64,000 nucleotides of DNA from Neorhizobium tomejilense (GCA_002968845.1 PVBG01000013.1:1-64000), one strand, 5' to 3'. Numbered from the stretch's first letter, positions 44,778 to 53,355 are shown. Notes: generated by a model from the letters alone, not told the origin. Translations and numbers: made by a program.

Positions 44778-45674
44778 TCAGGCGCTGAGCGCGATGGGGG
44801 CCGGAAGCGCTTCCTGGATAGGCTGCTTTGTCAGCATCTTCAGGATTTTGGCCAGCGTCGACGGAATGTCGTGGCGCTTCACCACCATGTCGACCATGCC
44901 GTGCTCAAGCAGGTATTCCGAGGTCTGGAAGCCCTCGGGCAGCTTTTCGCGCAGCGTCTGCTCGATCACCCGCTTGCCGGCAAAGCCGATTTCGGCGCCC
45001 GGTTCGGCGATGTGGACGTCGCCCAGCATGGCGTAGGAGGCCGTGACGCCGCCGGTCGTCGGGTTGGTGAGCACAACGATATAAGGCAGGCCCGCTTCCT
45101 TCAGCATGTCGACCGCAACCGTGGTGCGCGGAAGTTGCATCAGCGACAGGATGCCTTCCTGCATGCGGGCGCCGCCGGAGGCCGGGAAGATCACCAGCGG
45201 GCATTTTTCGGTGAGAGCCCGTTCGCAGGCCCGGACGATCGCCTCGCCGGCCGCCATGCCGAGCGAGCCGCCGATGAAGTTGAATTCATGCACGATGGCG
45301 ACGAGCTTCAAGCCCTGGACCTCGCCGAGGCCGGCAAGAATCGTGTCTTCCTGCTCGGTCTTGATGCGGCTGTCCTTCAGGCGGTCGGCATACCGCTTCG
45401 AATCGCGGAATTTCAGGGGATCCTGGGCGACCTTCGGCTGCGGGAACGCCTCGAAGACACCGCCGTCGAAAAGATCGACAAGGCGCGCCTTGGCGGGCAT
45501 CTTCATGTGGAAGCCGGACGCGGGGATGACCCACTTGTTTTCTTCCAGGTCCTTATGAAAGACCATTTCCCCGGTTTCCGGGCATTTGATCCAGAGATTT
45601 TCCGGAACGTCCCGGTTGGGACGACCGAGCATGGAGTTGATGCGCGGCCGGACGTAATTGGTGATCCAGTTCAC
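44778..45674 (-). CDS. accD: acetyl-CoA carboxylase carboxyltransferase subunit beta
   Basis: The beta half of carboxyltransferase, transferring CO2 from biotin to acetyl-CoA for fatty acid synthesis. The 298 residues include the oxyanion-hole segments FNFIGGSLGMAAGEAIVRA and SGGARMQEGILSLMQ and NPTTGGVTASYAMLGD. The N-terminal zinc-ribbon region has only one of the four expected cysteines (Cys31, then Thr34, Ile50 and Ser53 where E. coli has Cys). It sits between trpA and folC with short gaps. Confidence 0.96.
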   Translation of the reverse strand: MNWITNYVRPRINSMLGRPNRDVPENLWIKCPETGEMVFHKDLEENKWVIPASGFHMKMPAKARLVDLFDGGVFEAFPQPKVAQDPLKFRDSKRYADRLKDSRIKTEQEDTILAGLGEVQGLKLVAIVHEFNFIGGSLGMAAGEAIVRACERALTEKCPLVIFPASGGARMQEGILSLMQLPRTTVAVDMLKEAGLPYIVVLTNPTTGGVTASYAMLGDVHIAEPGAEIGFAGKRVIEQTLREKLPEGFQTSEYLLEHGMVDMVVKRHDIPSTLAKILKMLTKQPIQEALPAPIALSA

Positions 45675-45713
45675 TTGGCGTACTCCCGATTAACTCAAGC
45701 CTAATGTGGGAAA

Positions 45714-46553
45714 CTATTCGGCGGCAACAAGGCGGGCAGCGCGCACGCCGGTTGCAAGGCCCCGAACCAGGGTTGCGACCGCAGCAACGGTATCCGGACC
45801 GGCCTTGCCGTCCTTGGTGAGGCTGCCGGCGATCTGGCTGACGATTGCCGAACCGACGACAACGCCATCCGCAGCAGCGCCGATTGCCTTGGCGTGATCC
45901 GCGGTCTTGACGCCGAAACCGACGCAGACTGGCAGAGCCGTGTGGCCCTTGATGCGCTTGACGGCTCCGCCGATCAGTGACGGATCCGGAAGCGCCGAGC
46001 CGGTGATGCCGTTCATCGAGACGTAATAGACGAAACCCGACGTGTTCTTGAGAACGGCCGGAAGACGCTTGTCGTCGGTGGTTGGGGTCGCCAGGCGGAT
46101 GAAGTTGACACCCTTGGCCAGGGCCGGGATGCAGAGCTCGTCATCCATTTCCGGCGGAAGATCGACGACGATCAGGCCGTCGATGCCAGAGGCGATCACG
46201 TCATCGAGGAATCTTTCGACGCCATAGACATAGATCGGGTTGTAGTACCCCATCATGACGATCGGCGTTTCGGTGTCGCCTTCGCGGAACCTGCTCGCGA
46301 GCTCGAGCGTCTTTGCGAGGGTCTGGCCGTCCTTCAGGGCGCGCTGACCGGCCATCTGGACCGCCGGGCCATCGGCCATCGGATCGGAAAACGGCATGCC
46401 GAGCTCGATCAGATCGGCCCCGGCATCGGGCAGTGCCTTCATGATGCCGAGCGAGGTCTCGAAATCCGGATCGCCGCCCATGATGTAGGTGATTAGCGCT
46501 GGGCGACCCTCGGCCTTCAGGGCCGCGAAACGTTTGTCCATACGAGCGGTCAT
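45714..46553 (-). CDS. trpA: tryptophan synthase alpha chain
   Basis: Cleaves indole-3-glycerol phosphate to indole and passes it to TrpB. A 279-residue TIM barrel with the catalytic Glu in LIELGMPFSDPMADGP, Asp in VVDLPPEM, and GFGVKTADHAK. The frame is open 18 codons upstream inside trpB. MTARMDKRFAALK at 46553, one base after the trpB stop, is the family start. Confidence 0.97.
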   Translation of the reverse strand: MTARMDKRFAALKAEGRPALITYIMGGDPDFETSLGIMKALPDAGADLIELGMPFSDPMADGPAVQMAGQRALKDGQTLAKTLELASRFREGDTETPIVMMGYYNPIYVYGVERFLDDVIASGIDGLIVVDLPPEMDDELCIPALAKGVNFIRLATPTTDDKRLPAVLKNTSGFVYYVSMNGITGSALPDPSLIGGAVKRIKGHTALPVCVGFGVKTADHAKAIGAAADGVVVGSAIVSQIAGSLTKDGKAGPDTVAAVATLVRGLATGVRAARLVAAE

Positions 46554-46554
46554 A

Positions 46555-47775
46555 TCAAAGCTCCATGCCGAGAATCTTGCCGACGGTGAAGATGTCCTTG
46601 TCTCCACGGCCCGACAGATTCATCAGGATGATTTCGTCCTTGCCCATCTTCGGGGCGCGCTTGATCACTTCGGCGAGCGCATGGCTCGGCTCCAGCGCCG
46701 GGATGATGCCTTCGAGACGGGTCAGCATCTGGAAAGCGTCGAGCGCTTCGTCGTCCATGATCGGCACGTATTCGGCACGGCCGATGGAATGCAGCCAGCT
46801 GTGCTCCGGACCGATGCCGGGATAGTCGAGGCCGGCCGAAATCGAATGGCCTTCGAGGATCTGGCCGTCGCCGTCCTGCAGCAGATAGGTGCGGTTGCCA
46901 TGCAGGACGCCAGGCGTTCCGGCGGTGATCGAGGCGCAGTGTTCGACGCCCTGGAGGCCACGGCCACCGGCTTCGACGCCGACGATCCGGACGCTGTCGT
47001 CATCGAGGAAAGGATGGAAGATGCCGATCGCGTTCGACCCTCCGCCAACGGCGGCAATGACCACGTCAGGCAGCCTGCCTTCGGCTTCCAGCAGCTGGGC
47101 GCGGGCTTCGGTGCCGATGACCGATTGGAAGTCGCGGACCATTTCCGGATAGGGATGCGGGCCGGCGGCGGTGCCGATCAGGTAATAGGTGTCGTCGACA
47201 TTGGTGACCCAGTCGCGCAGCGCCTCGTTCATGGCGTCCTTCAGCGTGCCGTGACCGGCGGTGACCGGACGGACTTCAGCACCGAGGAGCTTCATGCGGA
47301 AGACGTTCGGCGCCTGGCGCTGAACGTCGGTTGCGCCCATGTACACGACGCAGGGGAAGCCGAAACGGGCGGCAACGGTCGCGGAGGCAACGCCATGCTG
47401 GCCGGCGCCGGTTTCGGCGATGATACGGGTCTTGCCCATGCGCTTGGCGAGCAGGATCTGGCCGATGCAGTTGTTGATCTTGTGCGAGCCGGTATGGTTC
47501 AGCTCTTCACGCTTGAAATAGATCTTGGCGCCACCGAGATGTTCGGTCAGGCGCTCGGCGAAATAGAGCGGGCTCGGACGGCCGATATAATGGGCGCCGA
47601 GATCGGCCAGTTCCTTCTGGAAGGCCGGATCGTTCTTCGCCTTTTCCCATTCCCCCTGGAGAACCAGGATCAGTGGCATCAGCGTTTCAGCGACGAAGCG
47701 CCCGCCGAAAATACCGAAGCGGCCATCCTCATCGGGGCCGGAACGGAACGAATTGGGTTTTGGCGTCTCGTTCAC
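46555..47775 (-). CDS. trpB: tryptophan synthase beta chain
   Basis: A PLP enzyme joining indole and serine to make tryptophan. The 406 residues include the PLP lysine in HTGSHKINNCIGQ, ETGAGQHGVASA, and the phosphate loop VGGGSNAIGIF. The stop is one base before the trpA start, so the two are coupled. trpF lies 11 bp upstream on the same strand. Confidence 0.97.
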   Translation of the reverse strand: MNETPKPNSFRSGPDEDGRFGIFGGRFVAETLMPLILVLQGEWEKAKNDPAFQKELADLGAHYIGRPSPLYFAERLTEHLGGAKIYFKREELNHTGSHKINNCIGQILLAKRMGKTRIIAETGAGQHGVASATVAARFGFPCVVYMGATDVQRQAPNVFRMKLLGAEVRPVTAGHGTLKDAMNEALRDWVTNVDDTYYLIGTAAGPHPYPEMVRDFQSVIGTEARAQLLEAEGRLPDVVIAAVGGGSNAIGIFHPFLDDDSVRIVGVEAGGRGLQGVEHCASITAGTPGVLHGNRTYLLQDGDGQILEGHSISAGLDYPGIGPEHSWLHSIGRAEYVPIMDDEALDAFQMLTRLEGIIPALEPSHALAEVIKRAPKMGKDEIILMNLSGRGDKDIFTVGKILGMEL

Positions 47776-47786
47776 TGTCTACTCCC

Positions 47787-48443
47787 TCACGCGCTTTTCC
47801 GGCCCGCATCTGCAACGGCATCGAAAAACGCATCGATCATTCCAAGGTCCTTGATACCCGGCGCACTTTCGACGCCGGACGATAGATCGATACCGGTCGC
47901 CCGCGTCGATTTGAGGGCGATGGCGGCATTATCCTTGTTCAATCCTCCCGAAAGCATGTAATCCACGCCCTCGTCAAGGGAAGCCATCAGGCTCCAGTCA
48001 AAGGAAATGCCGTTGCCGCCCGGCAATTCAGATCCGGCGGGAGCTTTGGCATCGAAGAGAAAACGGTCGGCGACGCCGATATACGCATCGACCCGGTCAA
48101 GATCGACCGCTTCCTTCACGGAAAATGCCTTCATGACCGGCAGGCCGAAGAGCGCCTTGACCTGCAGAACCCGTTCCGGGCTCTCGTTGCCATGCAGCTG
48201 CAGGATATCCGGCCGCACCATCGATACGATGTCGTCCAGTTCCTCGTCATCGGCATCGACCGTCACCGCGACGAGCTTCACCCGTCCGCGGACTCGATCG
48301 GCAAGGTCTCCAGCAAGGTCCGGTTCCACATAGCGCGGGCTCTTGGCAAAAAAGATGAAGCCGATATGCGAGGCACCCCGCGCCACGGCGCGATCGACAG
48401 CCTCGGGGGTCTTCAACCCGCAGATCTTGATATCAGGTTTCAT
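47787..48443 (-). CDS. trpF: phosphoribosylanthranilate isomerase
   Basis: An Amadori isomerase of tryptophan synthesis, a 218-residue TIM barrel. The catalytic Cys is in IKICGLKTPEAV, followed by GFIFFAKSPRYV, LQLHGNESPE, Asp in FLFDAKAP, and LSGGLNKDN. It is first of trpF-trpB-trpA-accD-folC. The other trp genes are elsewhere, as usual in rhizobia. Its upstream region contains the palindromic repeat pair. Confidence 0.96.
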   Translation of the reverse strand: MKPDIKICGLKTPEAVDRAVARGASHIGFIFFAKSPRYVEPDLAGDLADRVRGRVKLVAVTVDADDEELDDIVSMVRPDILQLHGNESPERVLQVKALFGLPVMKAFSVKEAVDLDRVDAYIGVADRFLFDAKAPAGSELPGGNGISFDWSLMASLDEGVDYMLSGGLNKDNAAIALKSTRATGIDLSSGVESAPGIKDLGMIDAFFDAVADAGRKSA

Positions 48444-48514
48444 GAGGTGCGGATTGGCATGAAATTCCGCCGGAGTCGAGGCAAATCATAGCCGAGAGCA
48501 CCGCGTTTGGGGCA

Positions 48515-48546
48515 TGGGTCCTCGGGTCGTGCCCGAGGATGACGAC
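48515..48546 (-). repeat. palindromic repeat, copy 1
   Basis: A 32-bp unit with internal symmetry (CCTCGGG...CCCGAGG). Read on the minus strand it matches copy 2 except for four loop bases. The TCATCCTCGGGnnnnACCCGAGGA type is widespread in rhizobial intergenic DNA, from general knowledge. Confidence 0.75.
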
Positions 48547-48612
48547 GGAGAAGGCGGTGGATGGCTAAGGAGTGGACGGCTGGTGATCGCCAACGGGCGA
48601 TAACATCCAAGC

Positions 48613-48643
48613 TCGTCATCCTCGGGCTTAACCCGAGGACCCA
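48613..48643 (+). repeat. palindromic repeat, copy 2
   Basis: TCGTCATCCTCGGG, a four-base loop (CTTA), then ACCCGAGGACCCA. It is an inverted partner to copy 1. Together they bracket 66 bp and make a composite 129-bp element just beyond the stop of the YgjP-like gene. Confidence 0.75.
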
Positions 48644-48654
48644 CACGCGGTCTC

Positions 48655-49416
48655 CTACTCGAAGTCGATCGCGTGCAGCTGCGAGCCGTGCTGTTTCAGC
48701 CATTTGCGCGCTTCTTCCATGCGCGGGCAGAGCTCCCTGCACAGGGCCCAGAATTTCGGACCGTGGTTCATCTCCTTCAGGTGCGCCACTTCATGGGCGG
48801 CGAGATAGTCGATGATCAGAGGCGGAGCCATGACGATGCGCCAGGAAAAGCTGAGATTTCCATCCCACGAGCAGGACCCCCACCGGCTGCGGGTGTCCTT
48901 CATGGAGACCGACTTGATCGGCTTTCGGATGGCGGCTGCGTGGCGGGCGACCAGCACTTCGAGATCCTTGCGCGCCTCCTTCTTGAAGAAAGCGGAGAGC
49001 CTGCGGCCCATGTGATCTTCAAGGCCGCTCACCCTCAGCACCGGTTCGCCGTCGATCAGCACCGCCTCGGTGAGGCCGCGGAGCGTGCGGGTATGTTCGA
49101 TCCGGTGAGGCACGCCGCGAAAGGCGATGCGGCCGCCGGGGCGAATCGCGTTGTCCGCAGAGAACTTCGCCAGCTTGGTCAGCAGCCAGCCCTGATGGCG
49201 GTCGAGGAAATCGTCGATCTCGCGCTTCAGCAGGCCCGCCGGCACGGTAAGATTGAGCGCGCGGCCGCCGGGTTCGATCCTGAGCGTGATGCGGGTGGCG
49301 CGGCGGTTTTCCCTGATCGTCAGCGGCATCGCCCGATCGCCGACATCAAGGGTCCGCTTCACCGTTTCGAGCGGTTTCGGTTTGGAGCGGACTGGCTTTT
49401 TCAGAAGCGCGAACAT
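48655..49416 (-). CDS. YgjP-like (SprT-like) metallopeptidase family protein
   Basis: A 253-residue protein with a zinc motif HEVAHLKEMNHGPKFW, preceded by RSRWGSCSWDGNLSFSWRIVMAP, the signature of the YgjP/DUF45 group. The N-terminal half is beta-rich with LTIRENRRATRITLRIEP. A metal-dependent hydrolase is predicted. The physiological substrate is unknown. The minus-strand start is the ATG at 49416. It is 91 bp downstream of the DUF2852 gene, across a terminator and a parS-like site. Confidence 0.87.
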   Translation of the reverse strand: MFALLKKPVRSKPKPLETVKRTLDVGDRAMPLTIRENRRATRITLRIEPGGRALNLTVPAGLLKREIDDFLDRHQGWLLTKLAKFSADNAIRPGGRIAFRGVPHRIEHTRTLRGLTEAVLIDGEPVLRVSGLEDHMGRRLSAFFKKEARKDLEVLVARHAAAIRKPIKSVSMKDTRSRWGSCSWDGNLSFSWRIVMAPPLIIDYLAAHEVAHLKEMNHGPKFWALCRELCPRMEEARKWLKQHGSQLHAIDFE

Positions 49417-49445
49417 GGACCCTTTCTAGCCGATTCCCTTACATA

Positions 49446-49476
49446 AAAAAGCCGGCGCCTCACAGACGCCGGCTTT
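49446..49476 (-). terminator. intrinsic terminator of the DUF2852 gene
   Basis: AAAGCCGGCG (49448-49457) pairs with CGCCGGCTTT (49467-49476). On the minus strand it is followed by TTTTTTATGT. Confidence 0.85.
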
Positions 49477-49482
49477 CCATCA

Positions 49483-49498
49483 CGTTTCACGTGAATCC
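49483..49498 (+). promoter_or_regulatory. parS-like ParB binding site 2
   Basis: CGTTTCACGTGAATCC, 13 of 16 matches to the canonical parS, with the same A-to-T change creating GAATC. It lies between the DUF2852 stop (49508) and its terminator, about 14 kb from the putative origin. Confidence 0.75.
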
Positions 49499-49507
49499 TT
49501 GGGAGGA

Positions 49508-49930
49508 TCAGAGATCGACAACCGGGTTCTGGCCGGGAGAGCGGTTCTGCCGCTCGCGCATGAAGCGATCGAACTCTTCCTGGTCCTTGGCACGGCGAAG
49601 CTCGCGCACATAGTTGTCGAATTCTTCGCGCATTTCGTCCAGCTTGCGGCGTTCTTCCTCGATCCGGTCGATCTCGGTCTTGCGCCAATCGTCGAAGGCG
49701 ATGTTGCCGGTGGTGAAATGCGTGTTGTAGCGGGACTTCGCCCGGCGGCAGCCGGCGAACATACGATCGGCGCGGTCGTTGGCATCGCGCTTGAAGCCGC
49801 GGAGCCTGTCCCCGAAGAGAATATAGGCGAGCATGGCAAGGCCGAGAGGCCAGAAAACGACGAAACCGAGCACCATGAGCGCGATGGTGGCCGGCGTCCA
49901 ATCCGGACGAATCAATGCTGACTGGTTCAT
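49508..49930 (-). CDS. DUF2852 family membrane protein
   Basis: A 140-residue protein. One or two hydrophobic segments lie at about 13-40 (TPATIALMVLGFVVFWPLG and following). A long charged, probably coiled-coil helix follows at about 80-130, rich in Glu, Arg and Lys. I recognise DUF2852, found in Rhizobiales. Function unknown. It is monocistronic by appearance. Confidence 0.8.
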   Translation of the reverse strand: MNQSALIRPDWTPATIALMVLGFVVFWPLGLAMLAYILFGDRLRGFKRDANDRADRMFAGCRRAKSRYNTHFTTGNIAFDDWRKTEIDRIEEERRKLDEMREEFDNYVRELRRAKDQEEFDRFMRERQNRSPGQNPVVDL

Positions 49931-50079
49931 TGGTCACACCCTGATGTTTCAGCGGGTGGCCACATGCCAGCCCGTCTCATTCCGATTTGGTGAGCCCATG
50001 ATCCGCCTTCAAGAAGACGGATCATTAAATTCAAGAAGATGCTGAAATATAAACCGGAATTCGAAGAACCCCGCCGAGC

Positions 50080-51363
50080 TTAACCGACCTTGCCGCCCTT
50101 TATCACACGCTTGACCGGAGTCTTCTTCGGTGCGGACTTGGCATGTTTCTGGGTGAAGGCAACGATGCGAGGCGCGATCTCGCGGCGGAAACGCGAGCCG
50201 TTGAACACACCGTAATGGCCCACATCCGGCTGCATGTAATGCAGGCGCATGTCATCGGGGATATTGGGGCAGATGGTCTGCGCCGCATTGGTCTGGCCGA
50301 GACCGGAAATATCGTCGTTCTCGCCCTCGACGGTCAGAAGCGCCACCTGATGGATGAGCTTGGTATCGACCGGTACATTCCGGTGCATCATCTCGCCCTT
50401 CGGCAGCGAATGCTTGATGAAGACCGTGTCGACCGTCTGGAGGTAAAACTCCTCGGTGAGGTCCATGACCGCCAGATATTCGTCGTAGAACTCGCGGTGC
50501 TTCTCGGCGGACTCGCCGTCGTTCTTGACGAGGTGCTGGAAGAATTCCTTGTGGGCGGTCACGTGCCGGTCGAGGTTCATCGACATGAAGCCGGACAATT
50601 GCAGGAAGCCTGGATAGACGCGGCGCATGAAACCGGAATGCGGCCACGGCACGTTCATGATGACGTTGTCGCGGAACCATTCGATCGGATGTTTTTCCGC
50701 GAGCTTGTTGACGGCGGTCGGGTTGATGCGGGTGTCGATCGGGCCGCCCATCAGGATCATCGAGGCCGGAACCATCGAATCGCGCTGCGATTCCATCACC
50801 GCCACGGCAGCAAGCACCGGGACCGAGGGCTGGCAGACACCGATGACATGGGCGCCAGGGCCGATCGCGTGCAGCATCTCGATGATGTAGTCGATATAGT
50901 CGTCGAGATCGAAGCGGCCATCGGTGATAGGCACCATGCGGGCGTCGATCCAGTCCGTGATATAGACATCGGCGCTTGGCAGCAGCGCTTCCACGGTGCC
51001 GCGCAACAGGGTCGCATAATGGCCGGACATCGGCGCGACGATCAGGATCTTCTGGTCCGCTGCACGGCCGGCCGGCAAGTCACGGCGGAAATGCAGGAGA
51101 TTGCAGAACGGTTTGTTCCAGACGATCTCTTCCGTCACCGCGACGGTCTCGCCGTCGACGATCGCGAACGGGAGATCGAAGGCCGGCTTACCGTATCGGC
51201 GCGTCACGCGCTCGAAGACTTCAAGGCCGGCGGACAGCGTCCGGCCCATCGTCGTATGGGAAAACGGATTGAGCGGGTTGGAATAGAAGAAGTGCATGGC
51301 ATCCGCGGCAGCGCGGACAGGAGCCATCGCGGCGTGGTTCATCTCGTAGAACTGATAGAACAT
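50080..51363 (-). CDS. phaZ: intracellular polyhydroxybutyrate depolymerase
   Basis: Degrades stored PHB granules. A 427-residue alpha/beta hydrolase whose nucleophile elbow reads HVIGVCQPSVPVLAA, with Cys177 where most lipases have Ser. This is the known feature of intracellular PhaZ enzymes. The His of the triad is in MQPDVGHYGVFNGSRFR, and VEGENDDISGLGQ supplies the Asp region. An open frame continues 70 codons upstream, but MFYQFYEMNHAAMAP at 51363 is the family start with AAAGG upstream. Confidence 0.92.
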   Translation of the reverse strand: MFYQFYEMNHAAMAPVRAAADAMHFFYSNPLNPFSHTTMGRTLSAGLEVFERVTRRYGKPAFDLPFAIVDGETVAVTEEIVWNKPFCNLLHFRRDLPAGRAADQKILIVAPMSGHYATLLRGTVEALLPSADVYITDWIDARMVPITDGRFDLDDYIDYIIEMLHAIGPGAHVIGVCQPSVPVLAAVAVMESQRDSMVPASMILMGGPIDTRINPTAVNKLAEKHPIEWFRDNVIMNVPWPHSGFMRRVYPGFLQLSGFMSMNLDRHVTAHKEFFQHLVKNDGESAEKHREFYDEYLAVMDLTEEFYLQTVDTVFIKHSLPKGEMMHRNVPVDTKLIHQVALLTVEGENDDISGLGQTNAAQTICPNIPDDMRLHYMQPDVGHYGVFNGSRFRREIAPRIVAFTQKHAKSAPKKTPVKRVIKGGKVG

Positions 51364-51622
51364 CGAGGTGCTACCTTTCGTGATTTCCGACAGCGCATTC
51401 GACAGGGGCATCGAACCGATCGGTTCAGGAGCAGCGTGGGGATAGGCTAGCACTTTTCTATTGCGGTGCAACATTATGGGGATACCGGCTGAATTGGCCA
51501 AGAGGAAGGCGGAACCGCAGATCATTCTGCTGTCTTGAGAATGACATGTAAGCCTTAAAGTTCCACCTTCCAAGCCTGGTTAAGGACTCATCCCCGCCGG
51601 CGGGTATGAGTCCTCCGGTCAT
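51364..51622 (-). other. intergenic region between phaZ and the FAH-family gene
   Basis: 259 bp with no supportable gene. It should hold the phaZ promoter, which I could not place. A 12-bp stem (GGACTCATCCCC at 51584-51595 with GGGTATGAGTCC at 51602-51613, one mismatch) lies just after the FAH-family stop and may be its terminator. It lacks a clear T-run. Confidence 0.4.
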
Positions 51623-52465
51623 TTAGACGTCGGCGACGAAGGTCTGGCGCTGGGTGCCGAGGCCATCGATGCCGAGCTCGACGACTTCGCCGGGCTTCAG
51701 GAAACGCTGCGGCTTCATGCCGAGGCCGACGCCCGGAGGCGTACCGGTGGAGATGATGTCGCCCGGATGCAGCGACATGAACTGGCTGAGATAGGAGACC
51801 AGATAACGGACGCCGTAGACCATGGTCTTGGTGGAACCGTTCTGCATCTTCTCGCCATTGACCGTGAGCCACATGCCGAGGTTCTGCGGGTCGGCAATTT
51901 CGTCCTTGGTGACGAGCCAGGGGCCGATCGGGCCGAAGGTGTCGCAGGACTTGCCCTTGGTCCACTGGCCGGAGCGTTCGCTCTGGAAGGCGCGTTCGGA
52001 GACGTCGTTGGTCAGGCAGTAGCCGGCGACATAATCCATCGCATCGGCTTCCGAGACATATTTCGCCGTCTTGCCGATGACCACCCCGAGTTCGACTTCC
52101 CAGTCGGTCTTCTGGGAACCCCGCGGGATGACCACGTCGTCGTTCGGGCCGACGATGGCGGAAGTCGCCTTCATGAAGATGATCGGCTCCGGCGGTACGG
52201 TCGCGCCGGTTTCGGCCGCGTGGTCGGAATAGTTGAGGCCGATGCAGATGAACTTTCCGGTGCCGGCGACGCAGGCGCCGATGCGGGTCGGCGGCAATTC
52301 GGGCAGGCTTTCCGGATCAAGAGCGGCGATCTTGGCAAGGCCCTCCGGGGAAATGGCAGGCCCGGCAATATCGGCGACATGGCCGGACAGATCGCGAATC
52401 TTGCCCTTGTTGTCAAAAAGTGCCGGCGTTTCATGGCCCGGCTCACCAATGCGCATCAGTTTCAA
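51623..52465 (-). CDS. fumarylacetoacetate hydrolase family protein
   Basis: A 280-residue metal-dependent enzyme of the FAH superfamily, whose members are acylpyruvases, decarboxylases or 2,4-diketo-acid hydrolases. The metal site is shown by DWEVELGVVIGKTA with preceding IPRGSQKTDWE, and by NDVSERAFQSERSGQWTKGKS and ISTGTPPGVGLGM. The start is TTG at 52465, eight bases after GGAGG. It gives the family beginning MKLMRIGEPG and is preferred over the ATG five codons upstream. The substrate cannot be told. Neighbours do not form an obvious pathway. Confidence 0.9.
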   Translation of the reverse strand: MKLMRIGEPGHETPALFDNKGKIRDLSGHVADIAGPAISPEGLAKIAALDPESLPELPPTRIGACVAGTGKFICIGLNYSDHAAETGATVPPEPIIFMKATSAIVGPNDDVVIPRGSQKTDWEVELGVVIGKTAKYVSEADAMDYVAGYCLTNDVSERAFQSERSGQWTKGKSCDTFGPIGPWLVTKDEIADPQNLGMWLTVNGEKMQNGSTKTMVYGVRYLVSYLSQFMSLHPGDIISTGTPPGVGLGMKPQRFLKPGEVVELGIDGLGTQRQTFVADV

Positions 52466-52620
52466 AACATGATCCTCCATTTAAGCGAGGAGGTTTATGG
52501 AACATGCGTCCCGGCTTGTCACGCCCGTTTTCAGCCAACCAGAAGTCTGTTGCCAAGCAGGTCGACGGGCCTATTGTTAATGTTAAATCTACTCCCGGCC
52601 TGCAATTTCGGAGAATGCTC

Positions 52621-53220
52621 ATGACCAGCAGCAACACCCGCGACTCGGAGTTTCCGATCGATACCTTCTTCCTCGACCGCTGGTCGCCGCGGGCGTTTAC
52701 CGAGGAAACGATCGATCAGGCGACCATGCTGACGATCCTCGATGCTGCCCATTGGGCGCCCTCCTCCGGCAACAACCAGCCCTGGCGTTTCATCTATGCG
52801 CTGCGCGGAACGCCTTCTTTTCCGGTGCTCGTCGACATTCTTTCGCCGGGTAACCAGCGCTGGGCGCAGAACGCGGCAGCCCTGATGATCGTCGTCTCAA
52901 AAACCTATCGCGTCGCGAGCAATGGCGAGCATCGGGTGGCCTACACCCATTCCTACGATACGGGTGCTGCCTGGTTCTCGGTGATCTGCCAGGCGATGAA
53001 ACTCGGTTATCACGCGCACGGCATGGAGGGTTTCGACAAGGAAAAGGCCGTCGAAGTGCTTGGCATTCCGGAAGGTTACCGGGCCGAGGCAGCGGCTGCG
53101 ATCGGCCGCATCGCGGACCGGAGCACGCTTCCCGACGATCTTGCCGAACGGGAGTTTCCAAGCAAGCGCAAGCCGGTTTCGGAGATCGCCTTCGAAGGAA
53201 AATTCACCGGAGAGCCCTGA
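52621..53220 (+). CDS. nitroreductase family protein
   Basis: A 199-residue FMN-dependent oxidoreductase. RWSPRAFTEETID and DAAHWAPSSGNNQPWRFIYA form the FMN-binding N-terminus. The C-terminal AAAAIGRIADRSTLPDDLAEREFPSKRKP is typical of the smaller, single-domain group. GGAG seven bases before 52621 fixes the start. The Met two codons earlier is too close to that site. It is divergent from the FAH-family gene and convergent with gyrB. Substrate unknown. Confidence 0.9.
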   Translation: MTSSNTRDSEFPIDTFFLDRWSPRAFTEETIDQATMLTILDAAHWAPSSGNNQPWRFIYALRGTPSFPVLVDILSPGNQRWAQNAAALMIVVSKTYRVASNGEHRVAYTHSYDTGAAWFSVICQAMKLGYHAHGMEGFDKEKAVEVLGIPEGYRAEAAAAIGRIADRSTLPDDLAEREFPSKRKPVSEIAFEGKFTGEP

Positions 53221-53242
53221 GCGCCGGCGATGCCTCGAAAAT

Positions 53243-53258
53243 TGTTTCACGTGAATCC
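53243..53258 (+). promoter_or_regulatory. parS-like ParB binding site 3
   Basis: TGTTTCACGTGAATCC matches the canonical site at 14 of 16 positions. It forms an inverted pair with site 4, 13 bp away. Confidence 0.8.
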
Positions 53259-53271
53259 CTGTCCACAGGAA

Positions 53272-53287
53272 AGATTCACGTGAAACA
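53272..53287 (-). promoter_or_regulatory. parS-like ParB binding site 4
   Basis: On the minus strand TGTTTCACGTGAATCT, 14 of 16 matches to canonical parS. The spacer to site 3 includes CCTGTCCACAGG, itself palindromic, so 53243-53287 is an extended inverted repeat. Confidence 0.8.
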
Positions 53288-53300
53288 CTTTCGAACTGGA

Positions 53301-53335
53301 CAAACAAAAAGCGGCGGCGCGAGGACCGCCGCTTT
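53301..53335 (-). terminator. intrinsic terminator of gyrB
   Basis: AAAGCGGCGG (53308-53317) pairs with CCGCCGCTTT (53326-53335). On the minus strand it is followed by TTTTTGTTTG. Confidence 0.85.
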
Positions 53336-53355
53336 CTTGTTGTGAAGCTTCAACG

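Noticed and set aside
43563..45704. 713-codon plus-strand open frame across folC and accD
   Set aside because: It spans two well-supported minus-strand genes and has no family features.
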